51,953 bases of DNA from an uncultured Eubacterium sp. (GTDB lineage Bacteria > Bacillota > Clostridia > Lachnospirales > Lachnospiraceae). This document shows, piece after piece, positions 31,977 through 40,952 of the stretch (the stretch's first letter is position 1; the number at the start of each line of letters is the position of its first letter). The notes beneath the pieces are model-generated. The model worked only from the letters and a program-made list of their open reading frames with translations. It was not told where the DNA came from and searched no databases. The position numbers and the translations under genes were made by a program. The stretch spans positions 1 through 51,953 of the forward strand of contig CAJOPH010000034.1 of NCBI GenBank assembly GCA_905236805.1, in the 5' to 3' direction.

Positions 31977-33312
31977 CTTCTATGAGGGCGGCCAATTTCC
32001 TTGCGCATCTTTCTATCTTTATCTCATCCATGCCCTCTATCATGACCCTTACCAACGGCTCCGTACCCGAAGGCCTTATCAGTACCCGGCCGTTTCCCTG
32101 GAAGGCTGCCTCAATGTCCTCTATCGCGGAGCGGATATCCTCATCCTCCATGTAGCGGTTTTTTTTGTCATTGGGAACCCTTGCGTTCACCAGGGTCTGC
32201 GGCAGCACGTCCATCACGGTGGAAAGCTCCGACATGGGACGCTTGGTATTGATCATGGTCTCTAACACATGCAGGGCTGACAAGAGCCCGTCTCCGGTGG
32301 TATTTTCATCCAAAAAAATGATATGCCCTGACTGCTCGCCCCCGATGTTTGCCCCGATCTCAAGCATCTTTTCCAGGACATACCTGTCGCCCACCCTGGT
32401 CTTTTCGAGGTGTATGCCTTCCCTTTCGGCCATCTGCCAGAGCCCTAAGTTGCTCATGACGGTAATCACCAGCGTGTCGTTATTTAACTTTCCGTCCGCC
32501 TTCATGTTCTTGGCGCACATCGCCATGACCTGGTCACCGTCCACCAGGTGCCCGTTTTCATCACAGACAAGGAGCCTGTCAGCATCACCGTCAAAGGCCA
32601 GTCCCACATCCGCCCCTTCTTCCACCACCCTCTCTGTGAGCTCTTCCATGTGGGTGGAGCCGCAGGAGAGGTTTATGTTGGTTCCGTCGGGATCCGCATG
32701 GATCGCTATGACATCTGCCCCGAGATCCCTTAAGACCCTGGGCGATGTCACGTAGGATGCCCCTTCGGCGCAGTCTGCCACTATCTTAAGCCCCGTTAAG
32801 TCTATCGGCATGATCTCCTCCATGAAGGTGATGTATTCCTCCACGGCATTTTCATCGTGAAATATCCTGCCCACTTCCCTGCCTTCGGGAAAGCTTACTT
32901 TTTTCATGCCCCCACGTATGATGTCCTCTATCTCATCCTCCAATGAATCGGAAAGCTTAAAGCCCTCACCGTTAAAAAACTTTATGCCGTTGAACTCCAT
33001 CGGATTGTGCGATGCGGAAATGACGACCCCGGCATCGGCCTTAAGGTGCCTGGTGAGATAGGCTATGGCGGGTGTGGGAACCACCCCCACGTCTATGGCA
33101 TCGGCCCCCACGGAACAGATCCCCGCCATCATGGCGTTGGCTATCATCTCCCCCGAAAGCCTGGTATCCCTCCCCACCAAAATGGTGGGCTTGTGCGCGC
33201 ATTGCTTTGTCAGCACGTAAGCCCCCGCCGCACCCAGATCAAGGGCCAGCCCGGCAGAAAGCTCGGTATTTGCCACTCCCCTTACTCCATCGGTTCCAAA
33301 CATTCTTTCCAT
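31963..33312 (-). CDS. glmM: Phosphoglucosamine mutase
   Basis: 449 aa. Converts glucosamine 6-phosphate to glucosamine 1-phosphate for UDP-GlcNAc, peptidoglycan and teichoic acid synthesis. It starts MERMFGTDGVRG, the GlmM signature. The phosphoserine loop is VISASHNPMEFNGIKFF, the metal site is DGDADR, the sugar loop is GEQSGHIIF, and the C-terminal phosphate loop is RPSGTEPLVRVM. It follows cdaR by 2 nt, in the conserved cdaA-cdaR-glmM order of Firmicutes in which GlmM can also bind and restrain CdaA. Confidence 0.97.
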   Translation of the reverse strand: MERMFGTDGVRGVANTELSAGLALDLGAAGAYVLTKQCAHKPTILVGRDTRLSGEMIANAMMAGICSVGADAIDVGVVPTPAIAYLTRHLKADAGVVISASHNPMEFNGIKFFNGEGFKLSDSLEDEIEDIIRGGMKKVSFPEGREVGRIFHDENAVEEYITFMEEIMPIDLTGLKIVADCAEGASYVTSPRVLRDLGADVIAIHADPDGTNINLSCGSTHMEELTERVVEEGADVGLAFDGDADRLLVCDENGHLVDGDQVMAMCAKNMKADGKLNNDTLVITVMSNLGLWQMAEREGIHLEKTRVGDRYVLEKMLEIGANIGGEQSGHIIFLDENTTGDGLLSALHVLETMINTKRPMSELSTVMDVLPQTLVNARVPNDKKNRYMEDEDIRSAIEDIEAAFQGNGRVLIRPSGTEPLVRVMIEGMDEIKIERCARKLAALIEERMN

Positions 33313-33314
33313 CT

Positions 33315-34361
33315 CTATTCTCCCGCATCCCCGCTTGAGGATGTTCCATCCTCCCCCGCGAGGTCATCGTCTGTACCTTCCTCGGTCTTTTTTATCTCTA
33401 CATATACGGTAACTTCCCCGTCCTGATCTTCCGCAAGCTCCACCCCATCGGGAAGAAGCTTTGCCATGTCCACCTTTACCTCGAAGCTCTCATGCTTGTT
33501 TGTAAGGACTATCATGGACGATGGTATGGATACCGATGTCAGATCCCCTATGATGCTGTCCTTGCCCGATACGCTCACATGGTCCGGGCTCAGTGTGATG
33601 TCCCCGAGCTCATACCCGGAAGGAAGGCTCCCCTTGGGCTGGGTCGAAACAGCCACGGTCTTTATCATGTTAAATGACAAATTAACATCAACCTTATCCA
33701 TGTTTAGTGTGATGAGGTCTGATTCCACGGTGTTTCCGGATTCATTCAGAAGCACTATGTCAGACTTTACCGTGGTCTCCTCGTACATCTCCGTGATATC
33801 ACAGCTGACGACGGCGGAGGCTATGGTGGAAATGATGCTCTTTGGACCTTCCACCCTGACCTTTGAAGGCTGTGCTTCGGCCTTATCAAGGACGTACCCC
33901 GCCGCGCACTGACCGGTGGTTCCTACCTCTATCGGAAGCTTTGTTACGGCCTTATCCTCCACGGTCACCCTGATGTACTTCGTACCCGAGTCAAAATCCA
34001 CCTGGCTTTGGTATCTCTCCATGGTCAGATAGACCTCCAAGTCATAGACCCCTTCGGGATCTTCATCCGTAATGTCCGAAAAATCTATGACAGCCCTGAT
34101 GTCCGAGGCGGAAATATTGCCCATCACGCTCCTTTTGGCGGTAAGGACTACCCTCACGCTTTCCGAGTCCGTGGCGTAATAGACCTTGTCCTTGGCGTCT
34201 AATATAGACGAATCCTCAAAGGTCACATCCACCGAAAAGGTCCTCGTGATCTTTGGGTCTTCCACATTTACGACTATCAGCCACAGCACTACGGCGAATA
34301 TGACGGAAAGCACCTTCAAGCCAAGGTTCTTCGTAAGTGCCCTGAAAAATCTGTTAAGCAT
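33315..34361 (-). CDS. cdaR: YbbR-domain protein, regulator of diadenylate cyclase
   Basis: 348 aa. One N-terminal membrane helix (LKVLSVIFAVVLWLIVVNV) is followed by an extracytoplasmic region with three to four YbbR repeats (TFSVDVTFEDSS, LPIEVGTTGQCAAGYVL, KTVAVSTQPKGSLPSGYEL). The tail is acidic (EGTDDDLAGEDG). It binds and modulates CdaA at the membrane in known systems. It overlaps the end of cdaA by 8 nt and is followed by glmM. Confidence 0.93.
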   Translation of the reverse strand: MLNRFFRALTKNLGLKVLSVIFAVVLWLIVVNVEDPKITRTFSVDVTFEDSSILDAKDKVYYATDSESVRVVLTAKRSVMGNISASDIRAVIDFSDITDEDPEGVYDLEVYLTMERYQSQVDFDSGTKYIRVTVEDKAVTKLPIEVGTTGQCAAGYVLDKAEAQPSKVRVEGPKSIISTIASAVVSCDITEMYEETTVKSDIVLLNESGNTVESDLITLNMDKVDVNLSFNMIKTVAVSTQPKGSLPSGYELGDITLSPDHVSVSGKDSIIGDLTSVSIPSSMIVLTNKHESFEVKVDMAKLLPDGVELAEDQDGEVTVYVEIKKTEEGTDDDLAGEDGTSSSGDAGE

Positions 34362-35235
34362 CCTTACGCCTCCTTAACCTTTGTATAATAATCTCCATCC
34401 TGCCGGGCTTTTCCAAATCCCCCGTGAGAAATCCCAGGACCGTCTCCTTTAGCTTTTCCCTGTCTACCCCTACCGTCAGCTCTCCTTCCATGGCCAAAGA
34501 TATCTTCCCCGTCTCCTCGGAGACTATGACCGTCAAAGAATCCGATACCTCGCTGAGACCCAGGGCGGCCCTGTGCCTGGTTCCGTAGGATTTATTTATC
34601 CTCATGTCGTCGGAGAGCGGAAGGTAGCATGTGGCGGCGACTATCCTGTTCTCCCGGATTATCACCGCCCCGTCGTGCAGGGGGGTGTTTTTTTCGAAAA
34701 TATTCCTGATCAGCTGCCTCGATACACTGGCGTCTATCCCGATCCCTGTCCTTACGTACTCATCCAGGGGGACATCCCTCTCAAAACATATGAGGGCACC
34801 CGTCCTTTCGGTCCCCATGTCCATACAGGAAGAGACCACCTCGTCTGTCACCTTCTGGGCGCTCTTCCTTAGCCTTGCGTCCTCTGAATCAAAAAGCCCC
34901 CCGAAAAAACGCCTCCTCCCCAAATGCTCCAGGGCGTTTCGAAGCTCCGGCTGAAACACCACCACGACGGCTATCACGCCCACCGAGAAGAGCCTCTCGG
35001 CCAGCCAGAGGATGGTATTCATCTGAAATACGGCGGCCACCACTATGAATACCATGATCACGATGAGACCCTTTAGGAGGGACCACGCCCTTGTCTGCTT
35101 CACCCAAGCCATGAACCTGTATAAAAGCACGGAGATGATCACGACCTCCACTATGTCTATGAAAGTAACCTTGGTGGGTCCCATCCAGTACAGATATCTA
35201 TTTAAAACGCCATTTAACATATCCAGCACTTCCAA
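34354..35235 (-). CDS. cdaA: Membrane-bound diadenylate cyclase
   Basis: 293 aa. Three membrane helices (~13-95) are followed by the DisA_N domain with the DGA motif (LHDGAVIIRENRI) and the RHR motif (GTRHRAALGLSE). It makes c-di-AMP from two ATP. The start is assigned to TTG 35235, which follows AAAGGAGGGTGCCCC; the in-frame ATG at 35253 lies before that ribosome site, and ATG 35220 has none. A strong promoter lies upstream. First gene of the long envelope run. Confidence 0.95.
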   Translation of the reverse strand: MEVLDMLNGVLNRYLYWMGPTKVTFIDIVEVVIISVLLYRFMAWVKQTRAWSLLKGLIVIMVFIVVAAVFQMNTILWLAERLFSVGVIAVVVVFQPELRNALEHLGRRRFFGGLFDSEDARLRKSAQKVTDEVVSSCMDMGTERTGALICFERDVPLDEYVRTGIGIDASVSRQLIRNIFEKNTPLHDGAVIIRENRIVAATCYLPLSDDMRINKSYGTRHRAALGLSEVSDSLTVIVSEETGKISLAMEGELTVGVDREKLKETVLGFLTGDLEKPGRMEIIIQRLRRRKDA

Positions 35236-35277
35236 GGGGCACCCTCCTTTCATAGCATTATTTAGGTATTAAGAAAC

Positions 35278-35303
35278 CTGTGTGTGCCTCCATGCGCACA
35301 CAC
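35278..35303 (-). promoter_or_regulatory. Leader hairpin of cdaA
   Basis: On the minus strand GTGTGTGC and GCACACAC flank a short loop containing GCATGGAG within the ~70-nt leader of cdaA. It is not followed by a U-tract. It may protect the 5' end or affect translation; no known riboswitch was recognised. Confidence 0.45.
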
Positions 35304-35312
35304 CCACCTTTC

Positions 35313-35341
35313 ATTATACCAAAAAAAGAGGGGATTGTCAC
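35313..35341 (-). promoter_or_regulatory. Sigma-A promoter of cdaA operon
   Basis: Minus strand: -35 GTGACA (35336-35341), 17-bp spacer, perfect -10 TATAAT (35313-35318). The -35 lies inside the terminator hairpin of the preceding operon, and the spacer is that terminator's T-tract. Confidence 0.78.
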
Positions 35342-35350
35342 GCAATCCCC
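35321..35350 (-). terminator. Intrinsic terminator of the mbl-flagellar-recD2 run
   Basis: Minus strand GGGGATTG, loop CGTGA, CAATCCCC, then TCTTTTTTT. A perfect 8-bp stem 26 nt after the stop at 35376. Confidence 0.88.
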
Positions 35351-35375
35351 CTTTGTTTTCATGAAAAATTCGTAT

Positions 35376-35786
35376 CTATTTCTCCAAAAACCTCATTCTC
35401 TCCTTCTCCTTGACCTTTTTCTTGGGAGCCGTCACCGTAGGCTTCTTGATCAGGGAATCAAGGCCGTCTGCCACCTGCCTCTTGCAGTTTTCGCAGTAGC
35501 GGCCCGTGAGGATGGGAGCCCCACAGTTCTCGCAGTTCAGAACGATGCCTGTGGAGCCTTCCTTTATCATGAGGCGCTCTTCCTGAATCCATTTCTTTAT
35601 CTGGTTCTTTGGTACCTCGCATTCCTTGGCTACCTCATCCATCGAGGCACCGTCGTGCTCCTCGATGAAGGTCTTTACCTCCTGGAATTTATCTTCCAAC
35701 TTCTTTTGGCAGGCAGGACAGATGGGCTGCCCTCCCAGGTAGTTGAAAAGTTTCTTGCACATTTTGCAGCTTTTTACATCCGGCAT
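35376..35786 (-). CDS. TIGR03826-type flagellar operon zinc protein (YvyF-like)
   Basis: 136 aa. Two zinc-ribbon pairs are visible: CKMCKKLF with CPACQKK at the N-terminus, and CENCGAPI with CENCKRQ near residue 90. Between them is a helix-turn-helix-like stretch (MDEVAKECEVPKNQIKKWIQE). The tail is very basic. The family is found in flagellar clusters of Gram-positives and is thought to be regulatory. Start ATG 35786 after GGGAGGAATGTT. Last gene before the terminator. Confidence 0.85.
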   Translation of the reverse strand: MPDVKSCKMCKKLFNYLGGQPICPACQKKLEDKFQEVKTFIEEHDGASMDEVAKECEVPKNQIKKWIQEERLMIKEGSTGIVLNCENCGAPILTGRYCENCKRQVADGLDSLIKKPTVTAPKKKVKEKERMRFLEK

Positions 35787-35852
35787 AACATTCCTCCCGA
35801 TATCACAACCATCAAAATACCTCTTCCGGCGGTCCCTTTACGTCAAGGTCAC

Positions 35853-36548
35853 CTAACCGGTTCCTATCGCACAGACGGCTCCATAGATTCCCTCCGCCCC
35901 ATGGGACATAAGTACCTGTGCCGCCTCGTCCAATGTGCTCCCCGTCGTATAAATATCATCTACGACGAGCACATGTTCATACTGTATATATTGTACACCA
36001 TCTTTGTCGATTTGAAAAGCATTTTTTAAATTCTTTTTTCTGGAATCCCGCGAAAGGCGTTTTTGGGGGGCTGTTTCTCTAGTCCTTACCAAAACATCCC
36101 TTAAGGGGATATGAAGCGCCAATGAGAGCTCCCTGCCCAGGCAAAGGGCCTGGTTGTATCCCCTCTGTCTTTGCCTCTTTCTGTGGAGGGGGATGGGGAC
36201 TATCACGTCGGGACGTATCTCACGGATCCACTCCCCGTTCTTTAGGGCAAAACCTCTCGCATATCCTTTCGCGTATCCCCTTCTTCCGCCATATTTAAAT
36301 CTGTATAGGGAGCGCCTGACCTTTCCCGTATACATGAAGGCGGCTCTGGACTGGATGAAGGAATGCGGTATCTTCCCGCAATCTTCGCACAAGGCTTCCT
36401 CATCATCCTCCATATGCTTCCCGCAGACCTTGCACCTTGGCTCTTCCATGAATGGAAGGGTCTTGGCGCACATGGGGCAAAACACCATTCCCCCGGAAAG
36501 GATCCTGTCGCAGATGGGGCACCTGTAGGGAAAAAGCACCTCCATCAT
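35853..36548 (-). CDS. comF: ComF family phosphoribosyltransferase-like protein
   Basis: 231 aa. The N-terminal zinc-binding cysteines are CPICDRI, CPMCAK, CKVCGK and CEDCGK. The C-terminal half is a PRTase fold with VIVPIPLHRKRQRQRGYNQA and the PRPP loop VLVVDDIYTTGSTLDEA. ComF is needed for DNA uptake in competent bacteria and works with single-stranded DNA proteins. The start at ATG 36548 overlaps the recD2 stop (ATGA). Coupling with recD2 supports a role in DNA handling. Confidence 0.9.
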   Translation of the reverse strand: MMEVLFPYRCPICDRILSGGMVFCPMCAKTLPFMEEPRCKVCGKHMEDDEEALCEDCGKIPHSFIQSRAAFMYTGKVRRSLYRFKYGGRRGYAKGYARGFALKNGEWIREIRPDVIVPIPLHRKRQRQRGYNQALCLGRELSLALHIPLRDVLVRTRETAPQKRLSRDSRKKNLKNAFQIDKDGVQYIQYEHVLVVDDIYTTGSTLDEAAQVLMSHGAEGIYGAVCAIGTG

Positions 36549-38755
36549 AGGCCATCCCTCTTCCTTAGCATTTGCTTAAGACCGCTGTAACGCTGATTTG
36601 TAATCTTGTTTTCCTCCATGATCCTGAATACCTTTTCATCTCCCACTATGACGACGCACTTTTTGGCCCTGGTCACCGCGGTATAGAGAACATTTTTGTT
36701 TAGAAGCATCCCTGATCCCCCCAACAGGGGAAGCACCACCGCCGAATACTCGTTTCCCTGGGACTTATGGACGGTCATGGCGTATGCGTGCTCTATGTCG
36801 CCCATGTTCGCGAAGGGAAAATCCACCATCTTCCCCTCATCAAACTCCATCACGACACTGGAGGAATATTCATCTATCTTCCTGATGATGCCTATGTCAC
36901 CGTTGTATATCCCCGTCCCCTCATCCACTACCCTTCCTCCCTTGCCCGCTACCTCCCATTTTATCTCATAGTCGTTTTTGGTCTGCATGATCTTGTCTCC
37001 CTCCCGGAAGGTGTGCTCCCCGAAGGTCTTTTCCTTTTTCGAGGGGGAGGGGGGATTTAGGTAATGCTGTAAAATCCTGTTTAAATTTTCGACCCCCAGC
37101 GTGCCCTTTCTCATGAGGGTAAGGACCTGGATATCGGAAGGAGCCTCCTTTACGTAGCCGGGAAGGTTTTTTGTCACCAGGGAAAGGAGGGTATTTATGG
37201 TCCTGTCCGCATCGTACCTTTTTAGGAAAAAAAAGTCCCCGGACTCATTGTCCAAAGAAACCGGCTCACCTTTGTTTATCTTGTGGGCATTTACTATGAT
37301 GTCGCTCTCTTGGGCCTGGCGGAATATCTTGTCCAGCCTGATACAGGGGAAAACCTCAGACTCTGCCATATCCCTAAGCACCTTCCCCGCCCCCACGCTC
37401 TCAAGCTGATCCATGTCGCCCACCAGGATGAGGCGCTTTCCCTCCTCCATGGCACACAAAAGATGGTGCATAAGGCGAAGGTCTACCATGGACATCTCGT
37501 CTACTATGACGGCATCGGCTTCCAGGGGGTTTTCCTCGTTCCTTTCAAAGTAAAACCCCTCATCCGAGCCTCCATGGCACTCAAGGAGCCTGTGTATGGT
37601 CTTTGCCTCCCTTCCGGACAGTTCGTTTAACCTCTTTGCGGCCCTCCCGGTGGGGGCGCAAATGCCGGTCTTTAGCCCCAGGAAAGAAAGGCAGGAGCAT
37701 ATCACATCCACCACCGTGCTCTTCCCCGTGCCGGGACCGCCCGTCAGTATGAAAAGTCCGTTTTTCAAAGACATAAAGACGGCTTCTTTTTGCTTTTCAT
37801 CGAGCACTATCCCAAGGGATTTTTGGGCCATTTCCACGGCCTTTGCGTAGTCCTTTTCATCTCCCTTTGGAGGGACATTAAGCAGGCAGAGCATGGCCGC
37901 GGTCTCCTTCTCTATCCTGTAGATACCTGAATGGTAGACCATCACCGTATCCGCATCCTTTCGCAGCACTATCTTCTTTTCGATGGCCATGTTCATAAAA
38001 TGGTCTTCTATGTCCACGGCAGGTATCTTGAGCATTGCAGATGTCTCTTCCAGAAGCTCTTCCTTGGGCAGGCAGGTATGGCCCCTTCCCTCGGCTTTTT
38101 TCAGGACATATTCGGTGCCGCCCCAGATCCTGTACTTTGAATCCTTCTGTATCCCTGCCATGCGGGCTATCTCATCGACCTTTTGGAATCCTATCCCCCT
38201 TAGGTCTTCGGCCAGCCTGTAGGGGTTTTTTTCCATGACGGAGTAGACCTTTTCACCGTAGGTCTCATATACCTTGTAGGCCTGTTCCAGACTAAGCCCG
38301 AAGCCCTGCAGGTACATAAGCGCAGACCTTGACCCTTTGATAGCCATGTACTTTTCACCAAAATCCCCGGCCATCCTCATGCTGATGCCCTTTATCTCGG
38401 CTAAGCGTTCCGGCTCATTTTCAAATATATCAAAGGTTTTTTCGTTAAATTTGGATATGATTTTCTCCGCGAGGCCGGGACCTATGCCCTTTATGGCTCC
38501 CGATGAAAGAAAGAGCCTGATGGAGTCTGTATCCTTGGGGGATGAGAGGTTTGCTGACCTTACCGCAAACTGCCTGCCATAGACGGGATGTTCCGTAAAA
38601 TCACCAAAGAGGGCGATATACTCGCCCTCCCTCAATCCGGGAACGATCCCGGTACATGTGACAGAAGAATCCTTCGTATTTAAGTCAAAGACCGTGTAGC
38701 CGTTTTCACTGTTTTGGAAAATGACGGACTCAACGAATCCCTCCAGATCTTTCAT
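36545..38755 (-). CDS. recD2: RecD2-type ATP-dependent 5'-3' helicase
   Basis: 736 aa, superfamily 1B helicase lacking RecBC partners. The N-terminal OB-like and helix-hairpin-helix region (GIGPGLAEKIISKF) is followed by the helicase core. Walker A is LTGGPGTGKSTVVDVI, followed by CAPTGRAAKRLNELSG, motif II VDEMSMVD, motif III LVGDMDQLESVGAG and motif VI YTAVTRAKKCVVIVG. It acts in DNA repair and possibly transformation. The start overlaps the stop of the rod-binding gene (ATGA). Confidence 0.95.
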   Translation of the reverse strand: MKDLEGFVESVIFQNSENGYTVFDLNTKDSSVTCTGIVPGLREGEYIALFGDFTEHPVYGRQFAVRSANLSSPKDTDSIRLFLSSGAIKGIGPGLAEKIISKFNEKTFDIFENEPERLAEIKGISMRMAGDFGEKYMAIKGSRSALMYLQGFGLSLEQAYKVYETYGEKVYSVMEKNPYRLAEDLRGIGFQKVDEIARMAGIQKDSKYRIWGGTEYVLKKAEGRGHTCLPKEELLEETSAMLKIPAVDIEDHFMNMAIEKKIVLRKDADTVMVYHSGIYRIEKETAAMLCLLNVPPKGDEKDYAKAVEMAQKSLGIVLDEKQKEAVFMSLKNGLFILTGGPGTGKSTVVDVICSCLSFLGLKTGICAPTGRAAKRLNELSGREAKTIHRLLECHGGSDEGFYFERNEENPLEADAVIVDEMSMVDLRLMHHLLCAMEEGKRLILVGDMDQLESVGAGKVLRDMAESEVFPCIRLDKIFRQAQESDIIVNAHKINKGEPVSLDNESGDFFFLKRYDADRTINTLLSLVTKNLPGYVKEAPSDIQVLTLMRKGTLGVENLNRILQHYLNPPSPSKKEKTFGEHTFREGDKIMQTKNDYEIKWEVAGKGGRVVDEGTGIYNGDIGIIRKIDEYSSSVVMEFDEGKMVDFPFANMGDIEHAYAMTVHKSQGNEYSAVVLPLLGGSGMLLNKNVLYTAVTRAKKCVVIVGDEKVFRIMEENKITNQRYSGLKQMLRKRDGL

Positions 38756-39093
38756 CAGAGGCTATACTCCCTGGACATCTGCTCGTAGAGCTTCTGGGCA
38801 AGACCAAGGCTGCCCTGGTCGGATATCATCTTGGAATACTCCGTATACAAAGAATCCGTCGCATAGTCCTTCATCTGGGAAGCATAATCCGAAGAGTCCT
38901 CATCCCCCAGGTATGCCTTCTCCATGCCCTTGAACATTTGCTCCACAAAATATGCCTCAAACTCCTTGCAGGCGTCCAAAAGCTCCTCGTTCGTGGAGTC
39001 TGAATAGTCCTTCGAAAGGGTGTTTTGAACCTTGGAGGATGAAGTGCCATCCGTCAAATAACTGTAATCCGTAAGCGCGCTTATCTCACTCAT
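38755..39093 (-). CDS. Flagellar rod-binding protein (FlgJ N-terminal domain type)
   Basis: 112 aa, only the rod-binding domain without muramidase. The family core is seen as LLDACKEFEAYFVEQMFKGM followed by YTEYSKMISDQGSLGLAQKLYEQM. It likely helps assemble the flagellar rod through the wall. It lies directly downstream of flgG. Confidence 0.88.
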   Translation of the reverse strand: MSEISALTDYSYLTDGTSSSKVQNTLSKDYSDSTNEELLDACKEFEAYFVEQMFKGMEKAYLGDEDSSDYASQMKDYATDSLYTEYSKMISDQGSLGLAQKLYEQMSREYSL

Positions 39094-39098
39094 CTATA

Positions 39099-39917
39099 TC
39101 ACCTCTTTAGCTGGTTTGCCTGTTCCATCATCGTATCGGCAGTCGTGATTGCCTTGGAATTCATCTCATATGCCCTCTGGGTCACTATCATATCCACCAT
39201 CTCGTCTGCCACGGATACCGAAGACATCTCCAGATATCCCTGGCGCACCGTGGAGGTGATAAGACCGTTCACCACGCCCTCCTGCATGGGATCCCCCGAT
39301 ACCTCGGTGATGTTATAGCAGTTTGAGCCTATCTTTTCGAGGCCTGCCGGATTCGCGAACTGGTAAAGAGCCAGCTGCTGGTTAAGGTACTCTATAGTGC
39401 CGTCTTCCGTGGCATAGGCAAAGTTTCCATTCGCGTCCACATAGACCTGTGGGGATGTCACATTCTGGGGATAGGTGATGTGGTTCCCATTGGAGTCTAA
39501 GACATACCACCCGTCCGATGTGACCAGGGTGAGCCTGCCATTCTCATCGGGAACCAGGTTAAAGGACCCGTCCCTGGTGTAGTAGATATCCCCGGAGCCG
39601 TCCTCTACCTGGAAGAAACCGTCTCCCGATATCGCAAAGTCCAGCTCATTTCCGGTGTCCTCGAAAGCCCCCTGGCGAAATTCGGTCGTGATCGAAGCCG
39701 TCCTGGTACCAAGTCCCACCTGGGCTCCTATCGGCTTCGTGGCTCCGTTCGCCGACGTAGACCTGGTCTGTATGGTCTGATATAATAATGATTTAAATTC
39801 TGTTCTTTCGTTCTTAAAGCCTACGGTATTCACGTTCGCGAGGTTGTTCGCTATGGAATCCAAGTGCTTTTGCTGCGCTATCATGCCGGATGCCCCCGAC
39901 CACAATGCCCTCATCAT
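39099..39917 (-). CDS. flgG: Flagellar basal-body distal rod protein
   Basis: 272 aa. N-terminal flagellar rod signature ALWSGASGMIAQQKHLDSIANNLANVNTVGFK; the central part has LDFAISGDGFFQVE and YYTRDGSFNL; the C-terminal part is GYLEMSSVSVADEMVDMIVTQRAYEMNSKAI, the FlgG/FlgE-type coiled end. It polymerises into the rod. ATG 39917 with a neighbouring Met2. Corresponds in position to B. subtilis flhP. Confidence 0.95.
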   Translation of the reverse strand: MMRALWSGASGMIAQQKHLDSIANNLANVNTVGFKNERTEFKSLLYQTIQTRSTSANGATKPIGAQVGLGTRTASITTEFRQGAFEDTGNELDFAISGDGFFQVEDGSGDIYYTRDGSFNLVPDENGRLTLVTSDGWYVLDSNGNHITYPQNVTSPQVYVDANGNFAYATEDGTIEYLNQQLALYQFANPAGLEKIGSNCYNITEVSGDPMQEGVVNGLITSTVRQGYLEMSSVSVADEMVDMIVTQRAYEMNSKAITTADTMMEQANQLKR

Positions 39918-39991
39918 AATGCCATTTCCTCCTTACGGGGAGTTTCTTAACAGTTCCCTGACTCTCCCGTCGTCGCACTATCTATACCCTG

Positions 39992-40801
39992 CTATACCTT
40001 TCCTATCCTGTTGGACGCTATGTCTATCATCGAATCTATGGTCTGGATGAGCCTCTGGTCAGACTCATAGGCTCTGGAAAGCGCGATCATGTCCACCATG
40101 TCGTTTACCACCTCTGAATTTGACATCTCCAGGTATCCCTGGTATACATCCGTATCGGCAGCTATGATGTTTCCGCCGTCGATGATGTTGAACATGTTCT
40201 CACCGTACTTTTCCAGGTAATCGTAGTTATCGACATCTATTATCCCTACGGTGGCCACATACTGATCATCCTGCCAGATATTCCCGTCCCTGTCTATGGT
40301 GACATCCAGGGCAGGATTCAGCTGTATGTAGCCTGCCTGTCCGGCATTGCCGGTATTGCAGGCGTTCTGATCCAAGACATAGTCACCGTCCTTAGTGCGC
40401 AGGTACCCGTCATTGTCTATGGTGAAGGCCCCGTCCCTGGTGAGCTTAAAGGATGTCTGGCCGTTTATGTTCGTAAATGAGATCCCGAAAAAGCCCTTGT
40501 CGGCCAAGGCGAGGTCAAAGGTATTCTCGGTCTCCCTCAAAGACCCCTGGGAATAGTCCGTATAGACCTCTCCTATCTTCACGCCCAGGTTTATGGCTCC
40601 CAGATGGCGGCCCGTGTAGCCCCTGATGGAGCTGGTCATGTCCTTTATCCTGTAGCTCATCACGTCGTCAAAGGACTGGGTGGTGGCATACTCTGCCTTG
40701 TAACCATTCGTGTCGGCGTTGGCAAGGTTGTTCGTCAGAACATCCATCCTTTTCATCTGGTTCACCATGCCGGTGTGCGCCGCGTATAAACCCTTTATCA
40801 T
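39992..40801 (-). CDS. Flagellar hook-basal body rod protein (FlgF/FlhO-like)
   Basis: 269 aa, paralogue of flgG: IKGLYAAHTGMVNQMKRMDVLTNNLANADTNGYK, LALADKGFFGIS, KLTRDGAFTIDNDGYL and YLEMSNSEVVNDMVDMIALSRAYESDQRLIQ. It is probably a proximal rod component. AAGGATAT precedes ATG 40801. It lies 151 bp after mbl; corresponds in position to B. subtilis flhO. Confidence 0.92.
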   Translation of the reverse strand: MIKGLYAAHTGMVNQMKRMDVLTNNLANADTNGYKAEYATTQSFDDVMSYRIKDMTSSIRGYTGRHLGAINLGVKIGEVYTDYSQGSLRETENTFDLALADKGFFGISFTNINGQTSFKLTRDGAFTIDNDGYLRTKDGDYVLDQNACNTGNAGQAGYIQLNPALDVTIDRDGNIWQDDQYVATVGIIDVDNYDYLEKYGENMFNIIDGGNIIAADTDVYQGYLEMSNSEVVNDMVDMIALSRAYESDQRLIQTIDSMIDIASNRIGKV

Positions 40802-40838
40802 GAGAAAAATATCCTTAAAGAATCTTTGGGATATTCCA

Positions 40839-40864
40839 TTATCCGGAAAATATGCACATCCTTA
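40839..40864 (-). promoter_or_regulatory. Possible sigma-28-like promoter for the flagellar rod genes
   Basis: Minus strand TAAG (40861-40864), 14 bp, CCGGATAA (40839-40846), about 40 nt before the ATG. It resembles TAAA-N15-GCCGATAA but is imperfect and one base short. Confidence 0.3.
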
Positions 40865-40952
40865 TGCATATATGTTGCCTAATGGTAAGACTAAGGAGAC
40901 CAAATCCCCTATATAGTCATATATCGGAGCTAAGGAAGCATTTCTTAACCCC

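Noticed and set aside
40802..40952. A small gene between mbl and the flgF-like gene
   Set aside because: No frame with a ribosome site and start is present; only a weak sigma-28-like promoter candidate was seen.
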